Shown piece by piece: positions 37,710 to 46,482 of a stretch of 51,647 bases of DNA. The notes under the pieces are model-generated. The model was not told the origin of the DNA. It saw only the letters and a program-made list of their open reading frames with translations, and made no database searches. The position numbers and the translations under genes were made by a program. Numbering within the stretch: the first letter of the stretch is position 1; each line of letters starts with the position of its first letter. The DNA comes from Lacticaseibacillus pantheris DSM 15945 = JCM 12539 = NBRC 106106. GTDB taxonomy: Bacteria; Bacillota; Bacilli; Lactobacillales; Lactobacillaceae. Location: positions 1 to 51,647 of the forward strand of contig NZ_BBAI01000016.1 of the NCBI RefSeq assembly GCF_001311175.1, given 5' to 3'.

Positions 37710-38152
37710 TCATTCGTTGGTTGGCGTTTCCAGGGCGGCGTTGAGCTGTGCGAGCAGTTCGGTTAGCTGTGCCAGTTCGCCGTCACCCATGTGTTGGGTG
37801 ATGATTTGGAACCGCTCGCGGGCGTGGCGGTAATGATACGTTCCACGTCGGCCCCAGTGGTTGTCAGGTGGATTAGGCGGCGCCGGTGGTCTTCGTTGGC
37901 AGTATTTTGCTCAACGTACCCGAGGCGTAGTAGTGAGCTAATCTGCCGGGCGATGGCGGGTTTGGTCACACCGCGCAGTTTAACGATGTCCGTTAAGGTC
38001 TGCACGCGTTCCACGGCGATATCGCGCATGATTTGGTATTGTTCAAAGGAAATTTGGTAAGGACTGACCGCCGCTTGTAGCGCCGCGGTAAAACCCTTGA
38101 CGGCGCGGAAGTAACTGTCAATGAAGGCGGTCATGGCTTGATCAGTGTTCAT
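37710..38152 (-). CDS. MarR-family transcriptional regulator, with one apparent frameshift
   Basis: About 147 aa. Winged helix with ISFEQYQIMRDIAVERVQTL, LRGVTKPAIARQISSL and the wing NEDHRRRLIHLTTTGADVE. The frame breaks near 37824, where one base is missing; correction gives RERFQIITQHMGDGELAQL and an end ALETPTNE (stop 37710-37712). Start ATG 38152 after GGGAGG. Divergent from a membrane-anchored hydrolase with a short shared regulatory region holding an inverted repeat, so it probably controls that gene and itself. Confidence 0.82.
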
Positions 38153-38183
38153 AGTAATGCCTCCCGAAATGATGTGTGGCGTG

Positions 38184-38198
38184 TCACACCTTGTGACC
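38184..38198. promoter_or_regulatory. Inverted repeat, likely MarR operator
   Basis: GTCACA CCT TGTGAC, a perfect 6-3-6 inverted repeat in the 90-base gap between divergent marR and hydrolase genes, just upstream of a GATAAT -10 (38204-38209). Confidence 0.6.
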
Positions 38199-38242
38199 GC
38201 TGTGATAATGGTGAACGACGGCAAGGATGGAGGAACGAAGTA

Positions 38243-39187
38243 ATGAAACGATGGTTTAGCAAGCATAAGTGGGTGTGGTGGTTGTTGGGCGGGTTAGTGA
38301 CCTTGATTGTGGTGGCTTACTGTGCGGCCTGCCTGTACTTTTACAACTTTGCCTTTGTCCCCAGCAAGAAAAGTTTTCTCGGTAGCGGCAATACGCGCCA
38401 GGAGCGGGTGGATAAGGATTGGCTACAGCACGTCCGTAAGCAGACGTGGCACGAGTCGGCCACGGGACATGCCACGTGGCAGCTAGTGGCGGATTACGTC
38501 CCGGCCACACACAAAACGACGAAGACTGTCGTGGTGGCCCACGGTTACATGAACACCAAGGAGGATATGGCCAGCTATATTCGCTTGTTCCACGATGCGG
38601 GTTACAACGTGCTGGCGCCTGACGACCGGGGTCACGGCCAATCCGACGGCAATTACATCGGTTATGGCTGGCCGGACCGGTTGGATTACCGTGGCTGGAT
38701 TAAGCAGGTAATTACACGCGTGGGCCCGAATAGCAAAATCGCAATGTTCGGCGTCTCCATGGGTGGGGCGACCACGATGTACACTGCGGGGCTGAAATTA
38801 CCGCATCAGGTCAAGGCGTTCATTGAGGATTGCGGGTACACTAGCATTGCGGACGAGTTAGCGGCTAAGGCTCAGTCGATGTACAACCTACCACGCTGGC
38901 CGTTAGTACCGGGCGTTATTGCCACGGCTAGTGTCATTACCCACAACAACTTTGCGGCCGCGAAGACGAGCAGCACCCTGGCGCGCAATCGCCGACCGAT
39001 GCTGTTTATTCACGGGGCCAAAGACGATTTCGTTCCGACCAAGATGGTGTACGCCAACTACCGGTCGACCCGTGGCCCCAAGGAGTTATGGGTGGTCCCC
39101 GGGGCGGGACACGCGAAGAGCCTGGCCACCCATCCGGCCGCGTACAAGCGTCGCGTACTGAACTTCTTGGGTCAGTACTTCAAGTAG
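38243..39187 (+). CDS. Membrane-anchored alpha/beta hydrolase
   Basis: 314 aa. Start MKRWFSKHKWVWW, a single TM helix at about residues 12-34, then an extracellular hydrolase domain: VAHGYMNTKEDMASY, PDDRGHGQSDG, nucleophile elbow GVSMGGATT (Ser), FIHGAKDDFVP with the acid and PGAGHAKS with the His. Resembles B. subtilis YqkD and related family S9-like hydrolases; the substrate is unknown. Start ATG 38243 after GGAGGAACGAAGT. Likely under the adjacent MarR. Confidence 0.85.
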   Translation: MKRWFSKHKWVWWLLGGLVTLIVVAYCAACLYFYNFAFVPSKKSFLGSGNTRQERVDKDWLQHVRKQTWHESATGHATWQLVADYVPATHKTTKTVVVAHGYMNTKEDMASYIRLFHDAGYNVLAPDDRGHGQSDGNYIGYGWPDRLDYRGWIKQVITRVGPNSKIAMFGVSMGGATTMYTAGLKLPHQVKAFIEDCGYTSIADELAAKAQSMYNLPRWPLVPGVIATASVITHNNFAAAKTSSTLARNRRPMLFIHGAKDDFVPTKMVYANYRSTRGPKELWVVPGAGHAKSLATHPAAYKRRVLNFLGQYFK

Positions 39188-39317
39188 TATCCGGTTCACT
39201 CCAACTATTATTGTAGCCGCGCAACCGTTGCTACCCCTACATTTGTGGGCAAAGTTGGTCCTAATCTGGTTAGCGGCATACAAAACGTGCAAAGATTGCT
39301 AGCACTAATTGATGGCA

Positions 39318-39357
39318 GCAAAAAAGCTTCCGGGCAGATTGTCTGGAAGCTTTTTTT
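39318..39357. terminator. Bidirectional terminator
   Basis: AAAAAAGCTTCC ... GGAAGCTTTTTTTT with loop GGGCAGATTGTCT between convergent hydrolase (+) and CorC (-). Confidence 0.9.
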
Positions 39358-39373
39358 TGAGCACTTAAAATTA

Positions 39374-40769
39374 TTAATCGTCCTGGTCGTTCGTTGCTGA
39401 CGCGGCACTGGTAGGGGTAGCCTCGTCGTTGTCGGCATCGGGTTGGTTATCCGTCACCTCAAACCAGTCGAAGAACCCTGGATCATAGTCAATTACCTTG
39501 AACGTAAAACGGCCCAACTCAATTTCGTCGTTTTGCTTGAGGTTGGGGTACAGTTCGATGATGGAGCCACCAACCGTTACCACGTCGGAATTTTCAAAGT
39601 CCGGGATGTCGGTGTGGAAGAACCGCTCAAAGTCGTACATCGTGGTTTTACCACTAACCTTGTAGACGTTATCTTTGTCCGTCGCCAGAATGTACTCGTC
39701 GGACACATCATCGATTTCATCTTTGACCGTACCGAATAGTTCCTCGTAAATATCTTTGTCTGTCACAATACCACTTGTCCCACCATACTCGTCCGCGACG
39801 ACGACAATTGGCGCCTGGCGCCGAATCATCTGCTGCAGGATATCATGAATCGGTGTGGATTCGGGTACGGTTACGATTGTCCGCAATACTTTGGACATCG
39901 TGATGCTATCGTCAGCCAGCGACTGACGAATTAGGTCGTACACGTAAACGTAACCCAGAATCTTGTCCTTGTCGCCGTTCGCGACCACGGGGAACCGGCT
40001 AAAGCCTTCCTTGAGGTACAGGCGTAAAACGTCATGAACCGTGTCGGTAACGTCCACCACAATCAGGCGCGTGCGGTCGACCATGATGTCCCGGGCAGTT
40101 TTGTCGTTGAGGTCAAAGGCGCGTTCCATGTAGACGACATCGTTCTTATCCATGTCACCGGTTGAAATGGCGTTTTTACTCAGGTTGAGAATTTCAGCCT
40201 GTGAAAAGGCCTCGTTGCTCTCGTCCGCGGGTTTGATCCCCATCATTTTCACAATACCGACTGACGATTTGTTTAGTAACCATACAAACGGGTAGAAGAT
40301 GATGTGAAAGTAATGTAGTGGGGTCACCACGAACATTAGGACCTTGATTGAAAAGTCGATGGCAATGTTCTTAGGCACAATTTCGGTTAAAACGACTTCG
40401 AGGTACGTCAGGATAATCACACCAAGGATGGCACCGATTGTCCGTAGCCCACCTTGAGGTAGTTGCAGGTGGACCAGACCCATGAGGTCAATGAGGAGAA
40501 ACTCAACGGTTTCCTCACCAATCCAACCAATGATAATCCCGGCCAACGACACACCCACTTGGGTGGTGGACAGGTACTCATTCAGGTTGTGGACCATCTT
40601 CAACGCACGGGTGAGGCGTTTTTTTGTTGCCCTGCCCGCTATCCAATAATTCTTCCAAAGCACTGGGACGACTTTGTACCAGTGCAAATTCACTCGCAAC
40701 GAAAAACGCCGCGAAGATGAAGGTAACGACCATCACCAGTATATTCGCGGCGACTTGGCCACTATCCAT
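39374..40769 (-). CDS. CNNM/CorC-type hemolysin-family membrane protein, with one apparent frameshift
   Basis: About 465 aa. CNNM membrane domain (residues about 1-195; AANILVMVVTFIFAAFF, EEGFSR not included), paired CBS domains (about 205-330: DIMVDRTRLIVVDV, RQAPIVVVADEYGG) and a C-terminal CorC_HlyC domain (VVTVGGSIIELYP, GRFTFKVIDYDPG). Such proteins are linked to Mg2+ or Co2+ efflux. The break is at the T7 run 40619-40625 (A7 on the coding strand): six As give GNKKRLTRALKMV. Start ATG 40769, eight bases after GGGGA; an ATG at 40784 is also in frame. Confidence 0.87.
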
Positions 40770-40897
40770 ATGTTCATTCCCCATTTCTCATTTTGGTAAA
40801 CTGGAACTATTTTATCATGAATCTGCCGTTTATGTTCTATTAAGTCATAAAAGTGCGCATAAATATTCGCGTTGTCATACATTGTGCCGTTATCTGG

Positions 40898-41446
40898 CTA
40901 CCTTTGCGGACGGAATACTAGCGTGTTGCCAGTTGTTTGGGTGTTGTTCCATACCCGGCCGCCACATTCTAGTGGGTCGGTGAGTACACGGCGGATCGTC
41001 GCGACGTTTAAGCCGTCATTAATGATGACTACACAGCCGTGTTTAGCATCCACCACGCCGGTGGCCGCCGCCGCGCCAATTAGTTCCACGTTGCTGGTAA
41101 CCCGTGCAACCATGATGTCATACGCACCGCCTAGTAGCTGCCAGTGGTTTGCGGGCAGTAGGCGGTAACGCAACTGGGCGCTAGCTGTGTGCTGGCGTGC
41201 AGCATCGACTTGATGTCGATGCTGGCTAACGCCAATGACCGAGTCCGCCCCAGCGTTAACGGCGTACTCCGTGAGCCACGACGAGCCCGAATTGATAACG
41301 GCCACCCGCTTGTTGCGTAGGCTGGGTAGGGCCGCAACGATTCCGGATTCAACTTTGGTGGGCGCCGGCAGACCACTGAGTGGATTCTTGGGCAGTACGC
41401 GGTTGCGCATGGATGGGTACTGGTGCTTGGAGTGTTTCTGATTCAT
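40898..41446 (-). CDS. SAM-methyltransferase-like protein
   Basis: 182 aa. The region RVAVINSGSSWLTEYAVNAG, DSVIGVSQHRHQVDAARQ and YDIMVARVTSNVELI looks like motifs I to IV of class I methyltransferases of RNA or small molecules, but the glycine motif is poor (NSGSS in place of GxGxG) and no catalytic motif can be assigned. Function unknown. Start ATG 41446 (MNQKHSKHQ), eight bases after AGAAAG; a longer start at 41485 is possible. Confidence 0.6.
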   Translation of the reverse strand: MNQKHSKHQYPSMRNRVLPKNPLSGLPAPTKVESGIVAALPSLRNKRVAVINSGSSWLTEYAVNAGADSVIGVSQHRHQVDAARQHTASAQLRYRLLPANHWQLLGGAYDIMVARVTSNVELIGAAAATGVVDAKHGCVVIINDGLNVATIRRVLTDPLECGGRVWNNTQTTGNTLVFRPQR

Positions 41447-41542
41447 GACAAAATTCGCTTTCTGATTGTGAGTGGTGATGTTCAAAATAAATAGGGTCGA
41501 GAAGCTCGCGCGGAGTATTCAGGACCCAATTTGCTACGATTA

Positions 41543-41908
41543 TTAGTCAACGAAAATGATGGCAAAGTGGTGGTCGGCCGTGTCCACATTAATGGATACG
41601 TGCCGGTTCAGGTCATCGACCAGAGCACGTGCCACCTGCATTTTACCTTCAAAGGTGGTTACGTCAACCATGGTTGTGAACGCCTTAAAGTCATAATTTT
41701 CAGCAATGAACGGGGCGTCGGTAACGTAACGAAGGTTGTTTTCGTCGTGCCGGCTACCCGGTTGTAATACTGAGTCGATGTAGTGGTACAGTTCACTCGG
41801 CGTGAAGTGGAGTGGTGCAACCAGCTCTGTGGTGATATCGAAATTGGGCGCATCATCAATCATCGCGTCATTAACGGTTACTTGTGTCAGTCCTTGGTAT
41901 AGTTTCAT
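41543..41908 (-). CDS. Hypothetical protein
   Basis: 121 aa, acidic, no family recognised with confidence. It starts MKLYQGLTQVTVNDAMIDDA and contains PSELYHYIDSVLQPGSRHDE and VDVTTFEGKMQVARALVDDL. No signal or TM segment. Start ATG 41908 after GGGAGGAACCATC. Sits directly before the three-copy F2 array, upstream end. Confidence 0.65.
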   Translation of the reverse strand: MKLYQGLTQVTVNDAMIDDAPNFDITTELVAPLHFTPSELYHYIDSVLQPGSRHDENNLRYVTDAPFIAENYDFKAFTTMVDVTTFEGKMQVARALVDDLNRHVSINVDTADHHFAIIFVD

Positions 41909-41965
41909 GATGGTTCCTCCCTTGAGTTGAACGAACGGCTGCGGCGCTCTTCATAGTCGAGCTCC

Positions 41966-42062
41966 GCAGGCCAGAAGACGCCGCATAAGCAACTCTAACC
42001 AAAAGGCCAAACCCGGGCCTTTCGGTTAGAGTTACTTATACTCTGCCTTCTAAACGGCCTGC
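41966..42062 (-). repeat. F2 palindromic element, full copy (array unit 1)
   Basis: 97 bases, in the reverse orientation to the 22.7-kb copy. GCAGGCC/GGCCTGC; GCATAAGC/ GTTACTTAT; AACTCTAACC with GGTTAGAGT; AAAGGCC/GGGCCTTT around loop AAACCCG (42009-42015). Flanks: CGAGCTCC on the left, TGCGCTCTG on the right. Confidence 0.85.
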
Positions 42063-42090
42063 TGCGCTCTGTGTTCATAGTCGAGCTCCA

Positions 42091-42185
42091 CCCCGCAGAA
42101 ACCTGCACATAACCCACTTTGACGATGAAGCCAAGTGCGGGCTTCACCATCAAAGTACGTTATGCTCCGGTTTCTAACCGCGGGG
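42091..42185 (-). repeat. F2 palindromic element, full copy (array unit 2)
   Basis: 95 bases. CCCCGC/GCGGGG with the bulge TAACC on one side only, GAAACC/GGTTTC, GTGAAGCC/GGCTTCAC and loop AAGTGCG (42133-42139). The stems differ in sequence from unit 1 yet stay paired. Confidence 0.85.
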
Positions 42186-42213
42186 CTGCGCTCTGTTTCA
42201 TAGTCGAGCTCCA

Positions 42214-42308
42214 CCGTGCAGAAGGTGCCGTGTAAGCAATGCGGACCACCCAGCCAAAAGCGGGCTGGCTCGTCCGCATCACTTACACTCTACCTTCTAA
42301 CCGCACGG
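42214..42308 (-). repeat. F2 palindromic element, full copy (array unit 3)
   Basis: 95 bases. CCGTGC/GCACGG, GAAGGT/ACCTTC, CGTGTAAG/CTTACAC, ATGCGGAC/GTCCGCAT, CAGCC/GGCTG, loop AAAAGCG (42256-42262). The gap between units is constant: TGCGCTCTG...TTCATAGTCGAGCTCC. Ends 18 bases before the tyrosine phosphatase stop codon. Confidence 0.85.
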
Positions 42309-42325
42309 TTCCGCTCTGTGTTCCT

Positions 42326-43120
42326 TTATCCCGCTTCCTCCAAGTACAACCGCTGCAAATCATCGCGGTCCGTCTTGGATAGGCCAATAACGTCGTGTAG
42401 GTACGTGTCCATGCCGCCGTAATCCGCCTTAATGGTTGCCAACGCGCTGTCTAAGAATTCCCCGTGGACGGTCCACAGGTCGTGGATACTTTGCAACAAG
42501 TTGGCGTTACCGCCGTGATCGCGCGTTTCCTGCATAATATCGTTTAGTGGTGTCTGGATGAACTGGTTGGCGGCCAGGTAATCGGCCCGAATGGTTTGGG
42601 AGTCAACGCCGAGTGCGCTGAGTAAGTACACGGCGCCCATACCCGTACGGTCCTTACCGGCGGTGCAATGGAAAAGTGTGGCGTGTTCCTGATTGCTACT
42701 AAGTAATACCCTGAAGAACCGCTGGTAGGCATCCTGCGCCGGCTTTTGTAGCACCAGGTTGCGATAGGTCTGCACCATGTTTTTGAATCCGCCCTGGGCA
42801 TCCTGCGAGAACTCGGCCTGTTCTTCTTCCCACGTTTTGGATACCTGAGTTTGGTCGGTAATGAAAACGGGTAGGGAGGAATAGTTGGCCGCCGGAAGCT
42901 GCCGGTCGGGTGCTTGGCTCTGCTCATCCGGCGAGCGGAAGTCTACGTCGTGGCGGACACCATATTCACTGAGAAAGTGCACGTCGCGGTCCGACAACTG
43001 GTCCAGTTTGCCCGAACGCACCAGGCGGTGGTTCCGGATACGCCGGCCGTCGGTGGTGGTGTACCCGCCAAGATCACGGAAGTTAAAGCCATGGTGAATG
43101 TTTAACAGGTTTGGTTGCAT
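42326..43120 (-). CDS. Tyrosine/serine protein phosphatase
   Basis: 264-aa protein of the Tyr_phosphatase-3 family (like L. LipA/IphP). N-terminal IHHGFNFRDLGGYTTTDGR, VDFRSPDEQ, and the signature loop HCTAGKDRTG (residues 151-160, nucleophile Cys152, Arg158). Members act on phosphotyrosine or phosphoinositides; substrate here unknown. Start ATG 43120 (MQPNLLNIHH) after AAGGACGGTGC. Intact. Confidence 0.9.
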   Translation of the reverse strand: MQPNLLNIHHGFNFRDLGGYTTTDGRRIRNHRLVRSGKLDQLSDRDVHFLSEYGVRHDVDFRSPDEQSQAPDRQLPAANYSSLPVFITDQTQVSKTWEEEQAEFSQDAQGGFKNMVQTYRNLVLQKPAQDAYQRFFRVLLSSNQEHATLFHCTAGKDRTGMGAVYLLSALGVDSQTIRADYLAANQFIQTPLNDIMQETRDHGGNANLLQSIHDLWTVHGEFLDSALATIKADYGGMDTYLHDVIGLSKTDRDDLQRLYLEEAG

Positions 43121-43235
43121 GCAAGCACCGTCCTTCGTTACTAATTTAATCGCTAGGTCTAGTTTACAACGTGTTGGCGGGCAGGCCAAATGTTATCGTA
43201 ATCAATTGCCAGTAATTACGGCTAAAGCAGTTTTT

Positions 43236-43559
43236 CTAGGCATCGTCACTACGTTGCTTCCTTTGGATAACGTTGCCGCTGATCGGCCAGCGCATCCCCT
43301 GAAATCCCCGAATCTCGATGGTCAGTTTGGTGTGTTCATGAATCGCATTGACGGTTAGTTCTAGTCGTTCTAGGTCGTCACTGGGTAACGAGTGTAGGGG
43401 GATGGATTTGTGCCGCTGCTTTTGGGGCAAAATATTGAAGAAAAAGTTGAAGCTGTGGTTGTAGCGGTCGTCCACCAGCGTAATCCAGTAACGGGTCCGA
43501 CTGTGCCGCGTAAATAGTTGGTCGACACGCTGATTGATGGTATCTGCGTCCTTATTCAT
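43236..43559 (-). CDS. Small companion of Y-family polymerase (YolD-like position)
   Basis: 107 aa. It starts MNKDADTINQRVDQLF and contains TRYWITLVDDRYNHSFNFFF and HTKLTIEIRGFQGM. Not clearly a YolD by sequence, but YolD-like proteins occupy exactly this place after umuC-type polymerases in Bacillota. The start overlaps the polymerase stop (ATGAATAA) and a GGAGG lies inside the polymerase end, so translation is coupled and it shares the SOS control. Confidence 0.65.
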   Translation of the reverse strand: MNKDADTINQRVDQLFTRHSRTRYWITLVDDRYNHSFNFFFNILPQKQRHKSIPLHSLPSDDLERLELTVNAIHEHTKLTIEIRGFQGMRWPISGNVIQRKQRSDDA

Positions 43560-44853
43560 AGCTATTACCTCCATTATGTCCGCCCACGAGCCCGGCGCGG
43601 TTGATGGCCGTGCCGCCAGTGAGTTTGCTTTTGGCGTAGACGAGTGCGGTGAAACCAAACCGTGAGCGAATGGTGTCTACCGTGCGTTCAAGGGTGTTAT
43701 CGCGAATTTGTTGTTGCAACGGACGGAACAGTTCTAGCTGCTGGCCGCTGTCATTACCGAGGTGCCCGCAACTGACGGCAATATTGCGGACGCCCTCGCC
43801 GGTCCAATAATGGTCAAAGATACGTAGTAGGGCGGCGATAATGTCATGGTTGCTGTTAGTGGCGCTGACGGTGACCTCGGCCCCGAAACCACCACGGTTA
43901 GCAACACTAGCCGATGCGTAGTTAAAGCCGATGCTCAAGCTAACTTTGGTGCATTGCAGATGGCGGTGTCGCAGTCGTGCGGCAACCTGTTCGCCAATTT
44001 CTTTGACCACCAGGCGAATTTCGTCGCGGTGCACGTAGTCACGGGGGAGTACCTGTGAGTTACTGATACTCGGTGATTTAGGAGGCTCTACCTGACCGGG
44101 ATGCGCACGGTCAATGCCCCAGGCAAGGGCAAATAGTTGCTCGCCAACCAGCCCAAACTCTGCGCGGAGTGCGTAGGGGTTAGCGTGGGCGAGGTCCCAG
44201 ATATTGTTGATGCCGATTTTGCGGAGGTGGTTGGCCGTGCGGTGGCCGATGCTCCAAACATCCTCCATGTTTGTGATTGTCCACAGGCGTTGCGGTACGT
44301 TCTGATAGTTGATCTCCGCAATGTTATCGTGATTGTGCTTGGCGTAAATATCGAGCGCAACTTTGGCCTGCAAAGGGTTATTGCCAATGCCGACGGTGGT
44401 GTAAATCCCCGTCTCTTCGTGAATTGTGAGCTGGATTTTACGCGCAACATCCCACGGACTTTGTCCAGACAGGCGCCAAGAGTGCGTTAAATTGAGGATG
44501 GCTTCATCAATGGAGTATGGCCAGATATCGGCGGGGGCCGTGTACCGTTGAAAGATTTGGTTAATCTGGAGGTTCTTCTGAATGTACATGTTCATCCGCG
44601 GAGGGACCACGATTAGTTGCTCGTCTTGAGGCAGATCACGCTGACGGGATACGTTGGCCTGTAGGTGGTACATCCTCTTGGCTTTGGGGGATGTTGCGAG
44701 AATTAAACCACCATTGGTATTTTCCTGCTCGGACATGACGACGAGAGCAACTTTGAGGGGGTGCAAATCGCGGGCGACACACTCAGTCGACGCGTAAAAC
44801 GAGCGGCTGTCGATTAAAAAGAATACTCCGTGGGGTTCATATTGGTAATCCAA
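43552..44853 (-). CDS. Y-family DNA polymerase (UmuC/UvrX-like)
   Basis: 433-aa translesion polymerase of the UmuC type. Metal-binding VFFLIDSRSFYASTECVARD near the start and SIDEAILNL (catalytic acidic pair); thumb and little-finger domains follow, with SIGHRTANHLRKIGI. Start is TTG 44853 (DYQYEPHG) after GGGAGGTGTGACGC; the longer frame to 44940 would include the SOS promoter. Directly controlled by a LexA site filling the promoter spacer. Shares an operon with the small gene after it. Confidence 0.9.
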   Translation of the reverse strand: MDYQYEPHGVFFLIDSRSFYASTECVARDLHPLKVALVVMSEQENTNGGLILATSPKAKRMYHLQANVSRQRDLPQDEQLIVVPPRMNMYIQKNLQINQIFQRYTAPADIWPYSIDEAILNLTHSWRLSGQSPWDVARKIQLTIHEETGIYTTVGIGNNPLQAKVALDIYAKHNHDNIAEINYQNVPQRLWTITNMEDVWSIGHRTANHLRKIGINNIWDLAHANPYALRAEFGLVGEQLFALAWGIDRAHPGQVEPPKSPSISNSQVLPRDYVHRDEIRLVVKEIGEQVAARLRHRHLQCTKVSLSIGFNYASASVANRGGFGAEVTVSATNSNHDIIAALLRIFDHYWTGEGVRNIAVSCGHLGNDSGQQLELFRPLQQQIRDNTLERTVDTIRSRFGFTALVYAKSKLTGGTAINRAGLVGGHNGGNSYE

Positions 44854-44878
44854 AGCGTCACACCTCCCTCTGCCCACC

Positions 44879-44907
44879 ATTATACGAACATACGTTCGCA
44901 TGAGCAA
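44879..44907 (-). promoter_or_regulatory. SOS promoter of the polymerase operon
   Basis: On the minus strand: TTGCTC (-35), a 17-base spacer that contains the LexA site, then TATAAT (-10) at plus-strand 44884-44879. Confidence 0.85.
44885..44898. promoter_or_regulatory. LexA (SOS) box
   Basis: CGAACATACGTTCG, a perfect palindromic Gram-positive SOS box (consensus CGAACRNRYGTTCG). Lies between -35 and -10, so LexA binding would block polymerase directly. Confidence 0.92.
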
Positions 44908-44999
44908 GCCATAAATCGGTCTTAGGTCTGGTGTGCGCAAAGATGAATTTGGCGATAATATGATTATTCAATCAATTACACATGACGGAGGTTTACACA

Positions 45000-45392
45000 A
45001 TGAAGAAGTTAATCTGGGCAATCATCGCGGTAGTGATCGTTGGTGGCGTTGGTTTTGTCGGTATCAAGGAGTACCTCAATGTGTACCGTTCGGACACGGC
45101 GTACGCGGTTGTACCAGCCACTCCGAAAAAGACGGTGACCAGGGATAGCGACGGCAAGAAAGTGACCGATAGTCAGGGCCGTCAAGAATATTCGTACGAC
45201 TACACCTTTAAGTGGGTAACTACCGACGGACAAACACGCACCGTTGGCTTTGAACAATCCAGTGCGAACCCTACCCCGTTGGCACCTGGTAGTTACGTGA
45301 AGGCAGATGTTAGCAAGACTCGCGTGACTAAGGGCCCCTTCAGTGTGAACGCAAAGGACGTACCAGCTAAGGTGCTGCAGCAATTGAAGTAG
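45000..45392 (+). CDS. YxeA family (DUF1093) secreted/anchored protein
   Basis: 130 aa. N-terminal signal or anchor helix (residues 4-25, WAIIAVVIVGGVGFVG) followed by a small beta-domain with EYSYDYTFKWVTTDG and VKADVSKTRVTKGPFSV, as in YxeA/DUF1093 proteins. Extracellular, function unknown. Start ATG 45000 after GGAGGTTTACAC. Confidence 0.8.
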   Translation: MKKLIWAIIAVVIVGGVGFVGIKEYLNVYRSDTAYAVVPATPKKTVTRDSDGKKVTDSQGRQEYSYDYTFKWVTTDGQTRTVGFEQSSANPTPLAPGSYVKADVSKTRVTKGPFSVNAKDVPAKVLQQLK

Positions 45393-45468
45393 TGTTGGTA
45401 TGGTAATACGAATTAATGTACGGCAACCAGTAATAATAACGGACTAGTGGTGTCTACTTTGTTCAAAC

Positions 45469-45501
45469 AGGAGTCGCGGTGACGTAGCCGCGGCTCCTTT
45501 G
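45469..45501 (+). terminator. Terminator after yxeA-like gene
   Basis: AGGAGTCGCGG TGACGTAG CCGCGGCTCCT followed by TTG. Confidence 0.7.
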
Positions 45502-45597
45502 CTATTGGTCTACTTGGCGAATTAGGGAAGAGGGACTAACTCGTGTAAATCGGCACCAGATGGTAGAATGATACGGTTAATACGAGGGGGTGCCAGC

Positions 45598-46454
45598 ATG
45601 CAATTTACGTTTCAACTAACTGCCCGGAATGAAACAACCACAAAGAGGCTATTGGATCGCTACGGTGTTAGCTACCGGCTGTTTAAGCGTATGGCGGACG
45701 GTCATGCCATCACCGTCAAGGGCAAGACGGTGGGCAATGTACCGCTGGCCAGTGGTGATCAGGTCATCTTTGCATTGCCGACCGACAAACCGGTTGTTCC
45801 GGCTGATGGCAACCTGGACATTTTATTTGAAGACGAAAACTGGCTGGTGGTGAACAAGCCTGGCGGATGCGCTAGCGTACCGGGTCCAAGCAATCCGCGG
45901 GGGAGTCTGCTGAACGTAGTGGCGGGATACCTCGTGCAACAGGGGTATGACGCGGCACAGCCCGCCATCATTACGCGTCTGGATCGTGACACTGCGGGCG
46001 TGGTGCTGGTAGCGAAGCACCCGCTGGCTCAGGCGCGTCTGGATCGGCTAGGGGTGGATCAGACGGTGCACAAAGAATACTTGGCGGTTGTTGGCGGCGT
46101 AGTTCCCCAAAACTGGGGTCGCCTGGAAGTGGCGTTGGGTCGTGACCAGGATGGTGTACATCGTCGCGTGGATTCAGCGGGCCAATACGCGCGCACCGAT
46201 TACGTGGTGCTCAAGCGGGGACAGCAAGCGACTTTGGTTAGATGCACGTTACGTACGGGCAGGACGCACCAGATTAGGGTACACATGGCTTACCTAGGTC
46301 ATCCGTTGGTAGCGATGCCCTATATGGCGGGGATGTTAGTGTCCAGGAGGGGCAAGCGCTGTTGGCGCAACGTTTGGTGTTTACCGATCCGTTTACTAAC
46401 CACACAGTCGACGTGCAGTGTCCGGTACCCGCGGCGTTGACGCGGTTGCTGTAG
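45598..46454 (+). CDS. RluA-family pseudouridine synthase, with one apparent frameshift
   Basis: About 285 aa of the RluD type, which isomerises uridine in rRNA. N-terminal S4-like start; catalytic PAIITRLDRDTAGVVLVAKH with the Asp; VHKEYLAVV; RTGRTHQIRVHMAYLGHPLV. The break is near 46311: one G is missing (GTAGCG to GTAGGCG), giving GDALYGGDVSVQEGQAL and an end AALTRLL (stop 46452-46454). Start ATG 45598. Which uridine it modifies cannot be told. Confidence 0.87.
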
Positions 46455-46482
46455 TGACTACCGTTATTCGCGTGGCGGTTCT

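Noticed and set aside
41966-42308. F2 array as a CRISPR array or integron attC sites
   Set aside because: Repeats are imperfect palindromes with varying stems and constant short joints, no spacers and no cas genes; the GTTRRRY core and integrase of integrons are missing.
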